Below, piece after piece: positions 25,642-40,615 of a stretch of 64,000 bases of DNA. Position numbers and translations under genes: made by a program. The notes beneath the pieces were generated by a model. It saw nothing but the letters and a program-made list of their open reading frames with translations, did not search any database and was not told the origin of the DNA. The number at the start of each line of letters is the position of its first letter. Position 1 is the first letter of the stretch. Source of the stretch: Batillaria attramentaria (lineage: Eukaryota > Mollusca > Gastropoda > Batillariidae); contig JACVVK020000016.1 in the NCBI GenBank assembly GCA_018292915.2, forward strand, positions 3,013,501 through 3,077,500, written 5' to 3'.

Positions 25642-27189
25642 GTCTTTCTAAGCACTTGTAGCATGAGACACTAAATTTCAAAAGTACGAATTTTATTGCC
25701 CTCGTTGTGACACTCGGCTTCACTAGGTCAACCGTGACACTATACAAAAAGCAAAGCCTATGGTACGTTTGGGGGGGGGGGGGGGGAACCCCTAGTGTCT
25801 ACACCGATAACTGTAACGGGTCAGCGGTAACCGCTCATTTGTGAAACGCCTGTTCCTGAATATTTGTGAACTCAGCTATAGATAAGAACAGAAGAGGTTA
25901 TAGGGTTTATTCAGAGACACAAAAGGTATAGCGAGTCCATAACCGGGGGAGTACTACCTGAATGAACACTCTACCACCTCTTGTTGTTAATAAGATACAC
26001 GACAAAGAGGGCGCTGTGAAGTCGTGGCAGCCGTTTGACCTCACGACACTACAGGCAATCCGATTTACATCTATAGCCACAGACACAGGTATCAATAGCT
26101 AGCTCCCCTCTACCAACGCTAAGCTACTCAACATTTGATACTCGCAGTGTCACCTGTTAGCAATCACCATATGCACGGCCAGCATGGAATCCATGTACAG
26201 CGATGGCTCTGTGCCGAACAGGCTTTTTCAGTAGAACTAGATTCAGTACAGTACATGTACAACCATTATGTACAGTGCTACCCGTGAACTCATGTATTTC
26301 GGCTTTCAACCTTTTCTCCGCGTACATCTGGATGAAAGAAATGATTAGTTCCATTCTGTACAGATTCCTGATAACCTGGCCTGCTGATAGTGACAGTGTC
26401 CAAAAATCACTAATAAAACCTTGAAAGCGCTTGCACTGACATGATGCATGTATTAAAAAATTACCAATACAACTACAATACGTTTTCCCACCTCACGGCT
26501 GCCATCGGTTTACTCATTAAATTACCTGAAAAGCAAAACAAAATATCTGACAACAAACTAAGCTAAATTTATATAAAGTAAACACAAACGGTAATTCGGT
26601 AGATTTGAAATGGCTGAAAGCAATCTGAGATTCAAACAGCCACTCAAATACGCCATGCAAATTTCGTTTTCAACTATTTCAATCAGCAAAAGTGAAACAT
26701 ATAGATGGGATGGCCATTATTAAAGAAAAGTTCTAGTCTGTTCAATAAAAGCTGTAGTTCCCGCTCACACTATGCAAAACGTGTGAAGCAGACTTAGACA
26801 TAAAAATATATATATTCGTTTCATCCAGTTGTTAACTTTTGGCCCTCTTTAATGCGGGTTATGAGCAGTTTTTTATCATCATGCACAAAATGGCAGCAAC
26901 CAGCATAAATCACGCTTTCGGGGGCAATTGTTTGCCGTCCTTGACACACTGGCCTGGCAATAGTGACACTCTACAGTGCTGGTCGAGCCGTCTGGGGCGC
27001 AAAAATATAAAGAGTTTCAGACCAGGTTCAGGATAAACTCTAGCAGCCAAGTCCTAAAATAGGAACAAAGGCATCGAAGGCGTGTCGAAGAGTGATAAAT
27101 GCAATCAGTCGCAACAGATTAGAACTTGATTTGTAACAAGACCTCATGCAGAGTAACTTTTGATAAGTTTTTGGCACTCGACTTTGGTG

Positions 27190-27193
<4 letters not shown>

Positions 27194-27273
<80 letters not shown>

Positions 27274-27290
27274 TGAGAGAGAAAGAGAGA
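27194..27290. repeat. (TG)n then short (AG)n
   Basis: A TG run (27194-27272) followed by AG-rich sequence, 120 bp beyond the exon 2 donor of ERR. Confidence 0.95.
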
Positions 27291-27325
27291 TTTGCCAACT
27301 GAATTCACACGTTCAAGTAACTTTA

Positions 27326-28099
<774 letters not shown>

Positions 28100-28572
28100 C
28101 TACCGACGACCTTAGACAGCAGAGAGCGACAGACTGGGCCACGGAAATGTCCACAGAATTTGACAGCCGGCGGTAGCTTCAGATGCAGTACAATTCTGCT
28201 TTACCGCCTACGCCGCAGAACTCATCCTCAATCATACACACCCGAGAAGACAGAAAGAACGTACCTACGTTGTTAGCAGTTTAGCTCCTGCGAGAGGAAT
28301 GGCGTCTAAACAAAACCACAACAAACCGGCTACACAGCAATGATGAGAGCAGGAGGTAGTAATGAGCGGCAGCGGCAGAATGCTTCGTTTCATCACTCCC
28401 CCACATACCAAGCTGTCTGGCACGGCTTTGTGACTATCAGCCTATGTGGGATGCGTGCAGATGCCAGCTGCAATGTTCAATCAATGGACTGCCGGCTGTA
28501 CACTTTGTCTTCCTGTACGCTGCGCTCTCTGCTTGGTGTCAATTAACAGTAAATATAGAACCTGCCATGTCG

Positions 28573-28575
<3 letters not shown>

Positions 28576-28640
<65 letters not shown>

Positions 28641-28643
28641 GGC
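28576..28643. repeat. (TG)n-(AG)n compound microsatellite
   Basis: TG (28576-28619) then AG (28620-28641). Confidence 0.95.
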
Positions 28644-31600
28644 GCGAAAAAGTCACCGATCTATAAATATACATCTATCATCCTCTATAAATAGATCTTT
28701 ATGCCGGAGTCCTCGACGGCCATTTCGGCAACTATGCCGATGAGAAAGTCACTAAATCAAGTTCTTACACGCTTTAACAGCGGAAACCAATCGCAAGATT
28801 TAGTTTCTCCCATCGAAACACGTGCTAATTCAAATACTACCGTAACAACGCCTCCTTAGAGATCACGACACAGGCCGTTGTCTTCATTACCGGTACGGAG
28901 TCCGTTGTATTTATGGGATTACCAGTTTCTCATGCTGTTCACTGCATTCATTGTATGACTTGCTGCTGCATAAACATTGCTGGTACTGGTAACACAACAG
29001 CGAAATAGGAAACTCGGACAACCAGGTCAAAGCGTATGCCTGTAATACAAATGAACATCACCTGTCTTCAGTTTTCAGTTACTGTGCATACTAAACATTA
29101 AAAGCTCGAATAAACTGTGTGCCGGCGCATAACATGGACACTTTATACAAGGACATACAGTGTACAAGAAGCATCTCCCTCTCTCTCTCACTCACGCGGC
29201 AGTTATGTTGAGGTTCAGGTAGCTTTTGAGTTCACCCCTATCACGTGTTTATGGCGTACTTTCCAACCAAAACACCAGAGATCCCCTCTCACCCAAACAC
29301 CCGCAAGTGAGAACCGTGCCAGAATATTGGGCTCTTCCAAGAGGCGCTCTCTGGCACCAGTCTACTCACTGCCGGTACCTTGCTAGTCCGGCATACCTCG
29401 ACAGGTGAGGGGGCTCAGGTGGGTATGGATCTGCAATAACATGCGCCGATACATGTACAGATCTGCTGGGTTGGCAGCTTATTGATACTATTTACACGCC
29501 AGGCCGGTATGTGGCGCGAGGTTCCTTTGATAGGACTTGGCGCAGATAAGCACTGTACTGAGCGTTACACTGTTGCAAACGCATACAAACACACACCAGC
29601 ACCGACACGGCTCCACCTTGCGCTTGGCGTGACAGACAGCCCCACAGGTCTGCGAATCCTATTAGCCTACCTGTATGCCCGAGCCAATCCGCACAGGGAG
29701 ACCGGCCTGGAACTGATTGTCTACCCAGCACAGAGAATGGCTAGGTCACTGACTGGGCAACTGGCTTACGTTCAAAACGATTTGGTAAAGCACACGCACT
29801 CTGGGACTGAACAGCCAGTATGTTGACCCAGTAAGCCACTGCGCGCAAGCAGAACAGCAGGTTTTCTAGGGAATCGCAAATCTTTGCTTCGCAAATCTTT
29901 GAAGCACCTTTGACGTCAGTGCGAGCACAGTAATGATTTTTGCTCACAACTGAGTTAAAACCCCGCAACATCTTCCTTTGTACCTCTAGACATTCGCCTT
30001 AAGCACTTCGTTACCCCAATAAAACAACCATCATTAGTGGCCGCAGGCCGTTAGCAAATACTAAAACACTATCGATCACTTAATCGACTCGAACCTCGCG
30101 CCCGTGATGAGGATATGCCAGCACAAACAAAACACCTCGGTTTGACACACCGATCCAACTCAAACCGCAATGTACGACAATCTAAGTAAGTCAGTATCAG
30201 ATTCATTGTTGCTTCACGTAAAATCGAACATCTCACCAAGTTTAAACTGACGGCCTCTAACAGGAATTGGTGTCAGGGTTTATGGCGCGCTTCATACCTA
30301 CAAAGAAAGCGTAAACTAAAATGGAGACATAAATTATGAATGAAAAGCGCTTATCGTCGTTTCACACAACCATAAAACAGTTACCAGACACAAGACTTGC
30401 TGACACAGGAGTTGCCGGAAAAGTGCACAGATCAATAAAAAGTAAAGCCTTACTGAATCAGCATCCAGCATGCCGCTTGAGAGCAGAGTGTCGTCGTTGC
30501 CTAGTAGGTTTTCCAGACTTGCTGGTTTTGTCAACTTGCAGCAAAATTCTGTGAAAGCGGCGGACACGGAAACGGGCAGCTCGGTGACGGTAGTGCAGGC
30601 AGGTGCTGGTGTGATGATCGTGAGGTCAAGTGGTTATAACGTATCCTGCTGAGCTTTGAAAAACGTTCACACCTACACCACAACTGTACCGCACACGTCG
30701 GTAAGCATTCTGCTCTACGGCACAGCACAGCAAACCACTAGCATTTTAAATCCCCAGCTTTCTTGCGCACGGCTCAGCCGTCTTGCTTACGTCTATAACC
30801 CCTTACCTTACTACAGCGAATGTCAATGACTGGTAAGCCATCTGCCCCTACCTGCGTGCGCATTTGTATAAGCCTTGGAATTGTTATCCGGCAAATCTGG
30901 CTATATGCCCAGAGGTATACACAAGCAGGAAAAAGTCACAATCAGGTTTACTGTAAATGTGTCGTGAGAGGTCTGCTGGATCTGTCGTCAGTTCAGTTTA
31001 AGTGACGCAATAGTCGCTCGGTATTGTCAGTGACTGAACTGAAACAGCTGGGAGGTTCAGCTCTTCCGGCACCTGTAGGTCGGTTTTTTATCACTTAGGT
31101 GTAAATTCTTAGAGCTGTCACGCTCTACTTTCTCTCAACTCGCAGTGAAGTACGGATCAGCGCGGGCGTCCGAAACATAAAGCTTGACCCTGGACTGATG
31201 GTGTCTCAAATAATCACCGACTGAAGTGGGGGCGCCGACCTCAGTTCCCACACAATCACACAGCAATATCGTTTTACATCAGATCCGATCAATTATATCC
31301 GAGATAAAAGAATACTTTTGTGCTCACGTTTTGGTCGTTCAAAACTGAAAACAGTAACTGATTAGGGTATGACGTCTCAATGAAACCGACGCAAAACGAG
31401 CACACAACTTGTGATCCTTTGCTACACGCGTGATAAACAGAACCTCGTGGCATTCTTCACTGACGAGTCCTCTCTGTGCACTACTGACATTCTCTGCATC
31501 AGTTGTAATAGGAGTTAGGGGTCAAACTCAAGCCGCATTCTCTTCCCGAAAGTGGATTCAATTCTGAGCCTACTACTATAACTTCAAGCTCAGAACATGT

Positions 31601-32097
31601 CACTTTGTCCGTTGTCTGGTTCACGCATGTACACTGTTCATCGTTTCTCTCTTGTGGAAATATAACGTCAGTAAAGTATTCCACCAGTACCCAGAACAGC
31701 CCCACTCCGATCCACACAGCATGGGAAAATATTGACCCGCTCCTTAGGCCTGCCGGTTCACATGTGGCGAACGGCAGTACTTTCCCACTGGTAAAAATCC
31801 CAACAGGATTTCATCACTACTTGCCCCAACTTAATACACGTGCACCGGCAAGTGATATAGTAGAGTACACTTTGACCTGGACTTTGTACAAGCCTCTAGC
31901 GGTGGAGGCAGGCCGCGGTGAGAGCTAACGATAGTGAGCAGAAAACATCTACTTGACCAGGGCCTCGATCCGCAACTACACTGAATGCAGTCAACGACAG
32001 TACAGGGTACCCAGTACAGACGTTGTCACACCTCGCTAGATACTTCAGTACAAAAGACTAAGTTTATCAAGACGGGGGAGGGGGGGGGGTGATTCAG

Positions 32098-32232
32098 TAA
32101 AGGTTTAACGTCCTTTTCCACCAAATATGTGTGGTGTCAAAGACGAGGACTGAAACGAGAAAAAAAAATCAAAAAAATCGGTACAAATATTTGGCCCATG
32201 CCGGGATTCAAGCAAGCTATCCCGGCTCCCCC
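32098..32232 (-). mobile_element. SINE family 1, diverged and internally altered
   Basis: The 3' block (minus strand TTGGTGGAAAAGGACGTTAAAC, first base changed) and the body GGGCCAAATATTTGTACC are visible. The tRNA-like part is deleted to a short remnant ending near AGCCGGGATAGC. Confidence 0.75.
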
Positions 32233-32740
32233 GTCAGGACTGGGGGATAAGATGTAACCGTGTTAAAATGGAACGTGACTGAGAAGCGAAGGTAGTTTCA
32301 GCAGCCTTGAAAGCTTAAATCTCATCTTCAACAAATATTGTCGTGTCCTTGGACACATTCAAGACGTTGCCCCTTGAAACATGACACTGTTTGTTCTTTT
32401 TTACACCTCATTTAACCAGACGCTCAGATTTCCGAGTTCCATTAGCATCTTGTCTAAAGAATCGGTGGTCGGTTAAAATAAGTAAGATGGTACTACTGTT
32501 TACATGCAAGTTGAATTCTGTCTGCATATTTTGCGTGTTACGCGATATGGGGGTACTTAGGGTGCCCGTCACTGGGAGGAATTGCAAAATACGGTGCTGA
32601 GCGCTCTGTTACATCATAAAGTTGTGCTGGAGCTGCACGTCAATTACGCGCCCTGTAACCGCAAATCACGTCACGCAAAATCTCTCTATCAACAGGTCTG
32701 ATCTCATCTGGTATCGCCGGGTTGAGACTGAGAGAGAGAG

Positions 32741-32910
32741 GGTGGGTGTTTGGGGGTTTAACGTCCTTTTCCACCACATACGGGTGATATCAAAGACGGG
32801 GCAACGATGAAAAAGCCAGCACAAACATTTGGCCCCAGCCGGGGTACTGACTCACGTACGACCCGAGCATTGAGAGTCCAACGCTCTACCATTCGGCCAC
32901 CCCGGCTCCC
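32741..32910 (-). mobile_element. SINE family 1, full length
   Basis: This copy is nearly identical to 25470-25641, with a 5-bp insertion near the B-box region. It is inserted into a GA run; the 13-mer CTGAGAGAGAGAG on both sides is the likely target duplication. Confidence 0.9.
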
Positions 32911-33017
32911 CTGAGAGAGAGAGAGTCTCAGACTCAGACTTTTTATTGTTTAGACATTTGTCCATAACAATGGAGTGAGTATGGGAAAGTTTACAACGAG
33001 TAATGCCTTACTACAGT

Positions 33018-33063
33018 AACACACACACACACACGCACACACACACGCACACACACACACACC
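33018..33063. repeat. (AC)n microsatellite
   Basis: AC run with two GC interruptions. Confidence 0.93.
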
Positions 33064-33922
33064 GCTGGACGGAGTTCACGAGTTCACACAAGAATACACA
33101 CGAATGTACACAACAATAGCACAACTACGTTCACGATACAGGCCGACAGCCCGTGTTCGTAGATGAAAACTACACAGTGAGTCAAGCTCAGTTTGCACGT
33201 GAATTGTCACCTACCATCCTTTCACTACGGAGCTTGAAAGCGTAAAAAACATACCTTGCCAGGCTAGTGACAGAGGTCATATCTGACACACAAAGAATGG
33301 AAAGTTGACTGGTCGAGAGAGAGAGAGAGAGAGAGGGGAACCAGAGAGAGAGAGAGAAACAAAAAGGAACTGTGGAAACGGCGCGAGAGAAGTTGTACTA
33401 CCACTCGCGATGAGGGACAACCGCCCATGCCACGTGTGTCACCCATGATCAGGAGAAATTTGGGTCACACACCAATTTATCACAGTCAGCTGTCCCTGTG
33501 TCCCGGGTCGGCTCACTATCAAATACTACACTGCTGGAGACAACATACGGGATGTGCTACCATTTCATCATTGGCCACCGCATTTGAACAGCGTCTCAGT
33601 AGTTCAACACATCAGGGTCTTACCGACAACCCCGCGGTTTTCAGATGCTATGAAGCAACCGATTGCGACAAACGTCAAGGCCGTCATGATGTGGACAGGA
33701 CCTGGTGTTACTGAATCCAAGTTACAGAAAAAAATATACTATTGCATAAATCATAATTCCAACTATTATATTTACCATTCCTCATGTTCTAATGAATCAG
33801 TTTGGCTTTGAAAGAAATCTGCATGTATGCAAGTCTGGCGGCTAAATCGCGAGACCAAATAAAATTTTGTGAAAATCAATCATGGAAATAGCAGCACCAA
33901 CGACAATCTCTTCCCTCTCTTT

Positions 33923-34022
33923 CACACACACACACACACACACACACTAACACACTCACAACACACACACACTCACACACACCACACACACACACACACT
34001 CACACACACACACACACACACA
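33923..34022. repeat. Interrupted (AC)n
   Basis: AC repeats with scattered T interruptions. Confidence 0.93.
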
Positions 34023-36184
34023 AAGAGACAGGAGCCCACACAGAGTGAGAAAATGCAGATCAACTGTATACATATGGGTCAACTCTCCAACAGTTTTTGA
34101 GGGTCGGCTCTATGCTATTGATCTTCCACAAGCTCCACACACCAGCAGAAAAAAGATACCATTTGCCTCAGATCAAACCTGGCACTATCGGCCCAAACCA
34201 ATATTAAGAAGACCCAGGGAGATTCCTTCTGCTGAGGCTTAGCTATTTCTCTAATTGCACTTTCAAGTGTATGTTAAATTACTGAAGGCAATCACTTTAT
34301 TGTCAGTACTTAATCCACCCATGCATGAGAATGGCATTATGTTCTACAAGACGCTGTCATATACACGTGTACTATCAAGGAAATTTGATATGTTTATTAA
34401 AAAGTTTTAATTTACTCCAGGGTTACTTGAGGCACTTGTAATCCAAATCCGTTGATGAAGTAGGGAAACTGATACCCAAGAAGAACAGGCAATAGGCAGC
34501 GTGCCAAAACATTCCTACCACAACCCTCACAATAGATGGACTAACTGGCTTTGTCAGTAAGGGCTAACACGCAAACACAAACAACAGACCCACTATTCAC
34601 ACTCAGCTGGCTTTGTGCCAGTTCCGGCTGGAAAAGGCAGACTGTACACATGTACCATGTATGTACGTCCGTGCTAAATCAGGAATCAAAAACTAGTAAT
34701 TTGTAATACATAAAAATGAACAAACAAGTAGCATGCACACACACACACATGTACATATGCAACACACACACACTGACGTTTGCCACCCGTATTTATGAAA
34801 AAAACACAGGCATATTCATTGCCTTTGCATAGCCGGTAAACGTAGGCATGGCTCAGTGGCGACAGAAAAGTGAAATGTTCATCACTGAGTTCTTACCTCC
34901 AACACAGTTCAGATGCTTGATTAGAAGGGTAAGTGGGGTGGTTGCAGTAGAGGGAGTTTCATTTTGGGGGTGAGTTTGTCCTACCCATCATAAATCACAG
35001 TAGGTACTTGGTGTGCACCTAGCTTAATTTGATATACATAATACTTCAGCTTCTGACATAAAATCCATGAATATTTAAAAAAGAATGGCAGCCATACTAT
35101 AATTTTTTACATATATACTGCATGATGTCATTCTGTCACATCACATGCTGCCATCTTTTTTTTCTTTTTTTTAACCACGGGTGTATGTGCTATTGAGAAT
35201 ATTTTAAAGTTTGTCTCTGTCATCAGCCAACAACTGGTGTATCAAGAAGCCTTCAAGATCCCAAGTTACTTTTCTACGCAAAAATTTGGCAGGGAGCATG
35301 ACCCTCATATTTTGTCCCCAGTAATCCATTCTGACTGACGATGTGCAGCTTCTAATCTGTTCACAGTGGATCAATCAGCCAACAGAAGCTACGACCTATG
35401 AAACTTGGCTATCAACCAGGAAGCTTGGCGTATCATTCATGTGTACGTGTTTGTTCGTTCAATTTCGTTATTATCATGTCGTGCTTATCTGTATGACAAT
35501 GAACATCACCGTTCCAAGGAAAAGTGCCGTATCTAACACCGGCATGCCATGCTCCTGAAGCAAACTCTCTTCTGCCACAATGAAACATGCGAACCGGATG
35601 CACCCTAACCTATCTCGACTCGAGTGAAGCAGATGCCTGGATAAACGAGCAAGAGCCTGAGTAAAATTTCGAGCGACATTATTTGTACATGAACTCTGAC
35701 GATAACGATTATTCCCTTTAATGTTCGGCCTAACCTGTTTCCGAAGTTACGGACAGACAGAGAGAAAAAAATACCAGTGAACTTACGTTAGAGGAATCCC
35801 ACTGCGCCACATGGCCAGGATCATGGAACACACTATTTCCAGAGTTGCGTCCCTTTACTAGCGTGGTGGGCTTGTCATATTTTGTCATTTTCATAAATGA
35901 AAATATGAACTGATCGATGATATTTTGCTTTAAATGCCAAGTACCATATATACAGCGTTCCATGAATTATAAACGATAGGTAAGAATACACTTTTTGAAT
36001 GCTGTACAAGCTCTTTTCCACCGCGACACAACACTGATGGTCTAGAAACCGTAATGAGCCACAAGAAGACATAGGACATCAAAACAGCAATGCTGGCAAC
36101 ACTCGCGCTAAATTGCACAAAACCATTTAACGGATAATTGCATGAAGACACTTTAGTTTGACTGAAAAGCCTCGAACCACTCAC

Positions 36185-36190
36185 CTGCAT
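36185..36190 (-). other. ERR: Alternative ERR start exon, 3' end only (codes for Met-Gln)
   Basis: On the minus strand the string GACC-ATG-CAG|GTGAGTGG gives a start codon two codons before a near-perfect donor. It ends in phase 0, so it would splice in frame to exon 2 (MQ-DAEDAS...). A short upstream ATG frame overlaps this start. The 5' end of the exon is unknown. The sequence on its 5' side (36191-37300) is visibly richer in CpG than its surroundings, as expected for a promoter region. It may be an alternative promoter to the exon at 44199-44246, or chance. Confidence 0.25.
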
Positions 36191-37144
36191 GGTCAAACGT
36201 GGTGTGGACTTCGCCGCATTTCGGACGACGAAGTCTATGTTCTACAGCAGAATTCTCATTGGCTATTCACGACAAACCCCGAGGCACACAGCCAATCAAA
36301 CTAGACACCACAAAGTCCTTCACCTTGTCAGTCGTCGCCGCCAGGTTGAATCCCTAATGAGCTTCCATGGTCCGTGTACAAGCGAGAATTGCTAGCCATG
36401 TGAGACGTGAAACGAACACTTACTTACCGAAGTGGTAGATTGATAGCTTGTCCTTCTCGATGTTACGTTATGTCCCTGTCCAACCGTGTACTCCTCCTAA
36501 ACTTGGTCACACCGTGTCCCGGGTTGGAGTAGCGAGCACGCGTGCACGAGGCCGCTGGAGATTGCGTCAGTGCTCGCCGTGCGGTCAGGTTTGTCCCTCA
36601 GTGCGCATGCTAGCTTCCTCCCAACTGGGTCAAGTTCATACGCAGGCAATCGATCTCTGTTAGACACATCAGATCTGCCTTGATTTCAGCAACTATCACT
36701 TCAGTGAAGAAATCGGAAACAAGGAATTTATCACCTGCTTGCCGCACTAAACCGAGCCGGCCCGGGAACCGGATCTTGCCCAACAGACACAGACTCCTTC
36801 AAGGGTGTGTCCAGGAGAAAGCATCTGCTGCGCTTCTTGGTTCGACTGATACTGGCCCGGCACGTGCGTAAACGGTCTTCCGCGGTGATCGCCGGTTGCA
36901 AGATGTGCGTCACACTGACTGACTGCCGTGCTTGAATCAGTTTCAAAGTTGGGACGTTCCCCGTACTGAGACTGAGTCCGAGTCATTCGGGCCGAGATCC
37001 CCTGAGCCCGGGCCGTCACTGCCGCCGACTGAAGTGGGGCCTGAATTATTATTAGTAGTAGTGTTAGTATTTTGCATCATTTTCTCGCCAACTGAACTCA
37101 AGTTAAACACGTAACTGAATGAAACCAATAGGAATCGCTCATTC

Positions 37145-37192
37145 CGTTTACGTCAGTGGTGGAAAAGGACGTTAAACTCCCGAACACTCACC
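37145..37192 (+). mobile_element. SINE family 1, 48-bp 3' stub with 9-bp target duplication
   Basis: It contains GTGGTGGAAAAGGACGTTAA and the AAACTCCCGAACAC tail. CGCTCATTC occurs at 37136-37144 and 37193-37201. Confidence 0.72.
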
Positions 37193-38574
37193 CGCTCATT
37201 CACGGCGTCAGTTCCGCCGGCCCGCCGCTGTGGCGGCCGGACCGGCTGCAGGAAGACCGTCTGAACTGACAGTGACACCAAAGATCTTTCCCGTACGGAG
37301 AAAGAGAAAGATCTTTAGTGACACACAGTGACACCAGTCAGTCAGTCATGTCATGTCAGTTACCCGGCGTTCAGTGCTGACTCGGAAAAGCTGACTGAAG
37401 GCGCCGGAATATCGTGCTACCGGCGTAACAGTGAGAATGGTTTGCGGTCGTCGCTTCTCCTCGTCTCAGTCAGGCTCAGTCTTTCTCTGTCATATCTAGT
37501 AACATGTTTAACCTGAAATGGATGAGAGACCGACTTCAGTTGCCAGTCATCATCAGTCGGCAGCCACGCCGGTTCTGGCGACATGATAGCCCCGCCGGCA
37601 AACTATAAGCTTACTTGAAAACAAATATGCCGGATTTCTTAGTCATTTCCGAATCAGTGATATTTTGACTTTGTGATTTGTGTATAGGAGGCTATTACAT
37701 GAAATGTTTTGGCTGCCTTTTACACTGATCAGATTATGTCACTGACTCAAGTTGAGCTTGTGGGCGTGATCGGCTCCCGGGCAGCGTGACTGCCTCAGAT
37801 CACCTTAATGGATTAATGGCCGGATCAACTACACCTATGTCTTCATTTCCAGATTTAGTCTATTTCAAGTTGTGCCTCCAATAAAAAGCTACTGACCTAA
37901 AATCCCTATCACAATAAATTGCTGCACTTTACAGGCTGGGGGCTTTTGTTTGATTATTTTTTCTTCTTTTTTTAAAAAACCGTGTCTGTTGTCATTGTTC
38001 TTCTGTTTGTCCTACCTGTTGGGCTCCTGTCTAGCTGAATTCACACGCAGTTTGAAAATTTTGTTCGTTTCCGTCCCGCCTTCGTAAAATATTTACAGAC
38101 AAAAAAAAGTACGGTGCGTAACTTCGAATCTGCCATTACATGTTTGGCGGACTCGTGTATGATGACGTAAAAACTCATATGACGAAACATTTTACGCATC
38201 AATATAAAAATGGTCGAGTCTGACGTCATATCTTAAAAATCGCGCTCGTTTTATACTGTCTTCAAAGAAAAGAGTTGGTTTGTTGTTGAACAATACAAGT
38301 TTACTTCTTTTGTTTACTCCTTACGTTATTCCGACTATTCGGCCGAACTGTGAGAGATAGTTTGCACTTCTTTCAGACCGGTTTAGAATTATCCGACTTA
38401 AGACCACCAGCCGAACCAACACACAACCTCCACGGGTCAGCTCAGCTTTAGTACTGTTCTACTCACTAAAGAGCAAAGACCGACTCTAAATCCACTAGAG
38501 TCTTTGGTAAAAAGGGACCAGGGTCACTATTTCAGTGCTCACGAATCGTTCGGAGCTGTGTAGGTTTTCCATTT

Positions 38575-38576
<2 letters not shown>

Positions 38577-38659
<83 letters not shown>
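38577..38659. repeat. (AC)n microsatellite
   Basis: A pure AC run of about 80 bp. Confidence 0.95.
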
Positions 38660-38660
<1 letters not shown>

Positions 38661-38744
38661 ACGGGTTGGTAAAGCCAGCGGTCCCCACTGCCAAGAATGG
38701 TCACTTTATTGCATGTAGAACCCTATTTTCCCTAAGAAAGACAG

Positions 38745-38878
38745 TTTCATGGGCCGGTTTATTTCGATTCCTGGCTTGGGCCAAATATTTGTGCAGGCCA
38801 TTTTCTCGTTGCCTCGAGTCGTCTTTGATATCACCAGTATGTGGTGGAAAAGGACGTTAAACCCTCAATCACCCACCG
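38745..38878 (+). mobile_element. SINE family 1, diverged 5' part
   Basis: The body (GGGCCAAATATTTGTGCAGG) and the 3' block (GTGGTGGAAAAGGACGTTAA) are clear; the tRNA-like head is lost or heavily mutated. Confidence 0.8.
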
Positions 38879-39123
38879 ACATTATTTCGAGGGTACAGAC
38901 ACGCTGGGCTCACGAGCGCATCCGTTCCAACAGAGAATTAGTTGCTTTATGTGGAGCCCAGCAATATCAAGCTAATAGGCCTGAAAGCAAAACAAGATGG
39001 TCACCAGCCCAATATGTTGTTCCCATTCGGTGACCTGCTGTAGTCACGGTCGGTCTTTTGTAATGCCCTGTATCGTGGAGGAAGATTAATACACACCCAC
39101 CCACACACACTCTCTCTCTCTCT

Positions 39124-39187
39124 GCTGGCCTTTTTCTTGTTGCCTCGTCTTTGATATCACCCTTACGTGGTGGAAAAGGACGTTAAA

Positions 39188-39190
<3 letters not shown>
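39124..39190 (+). mobile_element. SINE family 1, 3' fragment running into a CA microsatellite
   Basis: Only the last ~67 bp of the element is present, from GCTGGCCTTTTTC to GGACGTTAAAC. It passes directly into (CA)n, so the SINE tail may have seeded the microsatellite. Confidence 0.8.

Positions 39191-39267
<77 letters not shown>
39191..39267. repeat. (AC)n growing from a SINE tail
   Basis: A pure AC run continuous with the SINE 3' end at 39190, then GGAC repeats. Confidence 0.95.
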
Positions 39268-39269
<2 letters not shown>

Positions 39270-40615
39270 CGGACGGCACTCATCCCTGGCCGAATGCGTT
39301 TTCAGTGATGCACCAAACACGTGATCAGCATCGATGACGTACGTTTTCCTACGTCATTGTTAGACTCGGAATTACACCAAAGATCTTGGTCTTTTGATTA
39401 CACTGAGTCTTGCATCATTGTCTCTGAGGGAGATCCGCAGTGACGTGCGTTTGCACCACAGAAACTATTATTGCCTATTTTGAGCCACTTATGTTTCTGA
39501 TCTGATCTAGCTGTACAGGCTGGCAGTCTGATTGTTACCAAAGCTCTATGAAAATAAAAATATCATGACAGAAAATATAGTTTCCATCAGAAATTAGACA
39601 AATGAAATATCATTCGGTACAAATATTTCTGTATATTTCTTTTCACTAACGTGAAATCCCCCAGAAAGAAAAAGGAAGGTCAAAAATGCTGTGACTTGAA
39701 AGTATGACGTAACTCTTTTTTTCCCCGGTGCTACGCAGCCGAATGTCCCGTGGAAGCCCAATGCAGCTATAAGTAAGAACTATTTTTTCTTTACTTCATT
39801 TTTACAAAATTCTCAACGAACAGAATGTGAAAGAAAATGCGCACAACACTTCAGTTTACAATTTTTTACCCGATGTAAGTGAAACTGAAACTATTCTAAT
39901 TTTTTTTTTAGACCTGTTTTCATAGATTCCATGGAGTATCATAATGAACTTCGAAAATGTAAACCGTGCCATGAATCTGATTCCAAGGTCTTTGATGATA
40001 TTGTTTCCGTTACTATGGAAACAACGCAGCTAGCATACAGGGTGGGTAAACGCCCTTGCTTTGTGATACGCTGTGCGGTGGCGATACGTACGTAAAAACA
40101 CACTAGCTTGCTATTGCTTAGGCTTGTATCTGACAAAGTATAAGTCTATGCGACATATTTTATGCATCTACTACACTTTAAGAGACTGGCGCACCTACAT
40201 GTAGCAGGTAAAGCTCGAAAAGTGGCGGTAAGTGGGCGTAATTTGACCAAATCTGCGAGATTTTAATTTCGGCCGATTGCGAGGCCCATTCATCGCGGCC
40301 GATTCTGGTGCTCAAACGCATCCACACCGCACCAAAATGATACGCTTCTCAAGATATCTGATGGTTATACGAGTGGCAATTGGTAGTTAATCTACGGCAT
40401 TTTAGTCTCTTTCGAGCAAAAACAAGATTTGTTCCGCATAGCAGTCAGGAATTTGTGGAAGTCCTCTCCCAACGTGCGGAAGAATCCTTGATTCATCCAG
40501 TCTGTGACACTGTCACTCCCCGCTCAATTCCCGCGGGAGGGCTGTCCTGGAGACACGATCGGCTTGCTTTATCCCTTTACCCCTCCTTCACTGTTAACAT
40601 TTTTGCTATCCATCA

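Noticed and set aside
27058..27085. Another retrozyme fragment (ATAGGAACAAAGGC)
   Set aside because: Only about 15 bp match the array unit, with no further similarity on either side; chance is likely.
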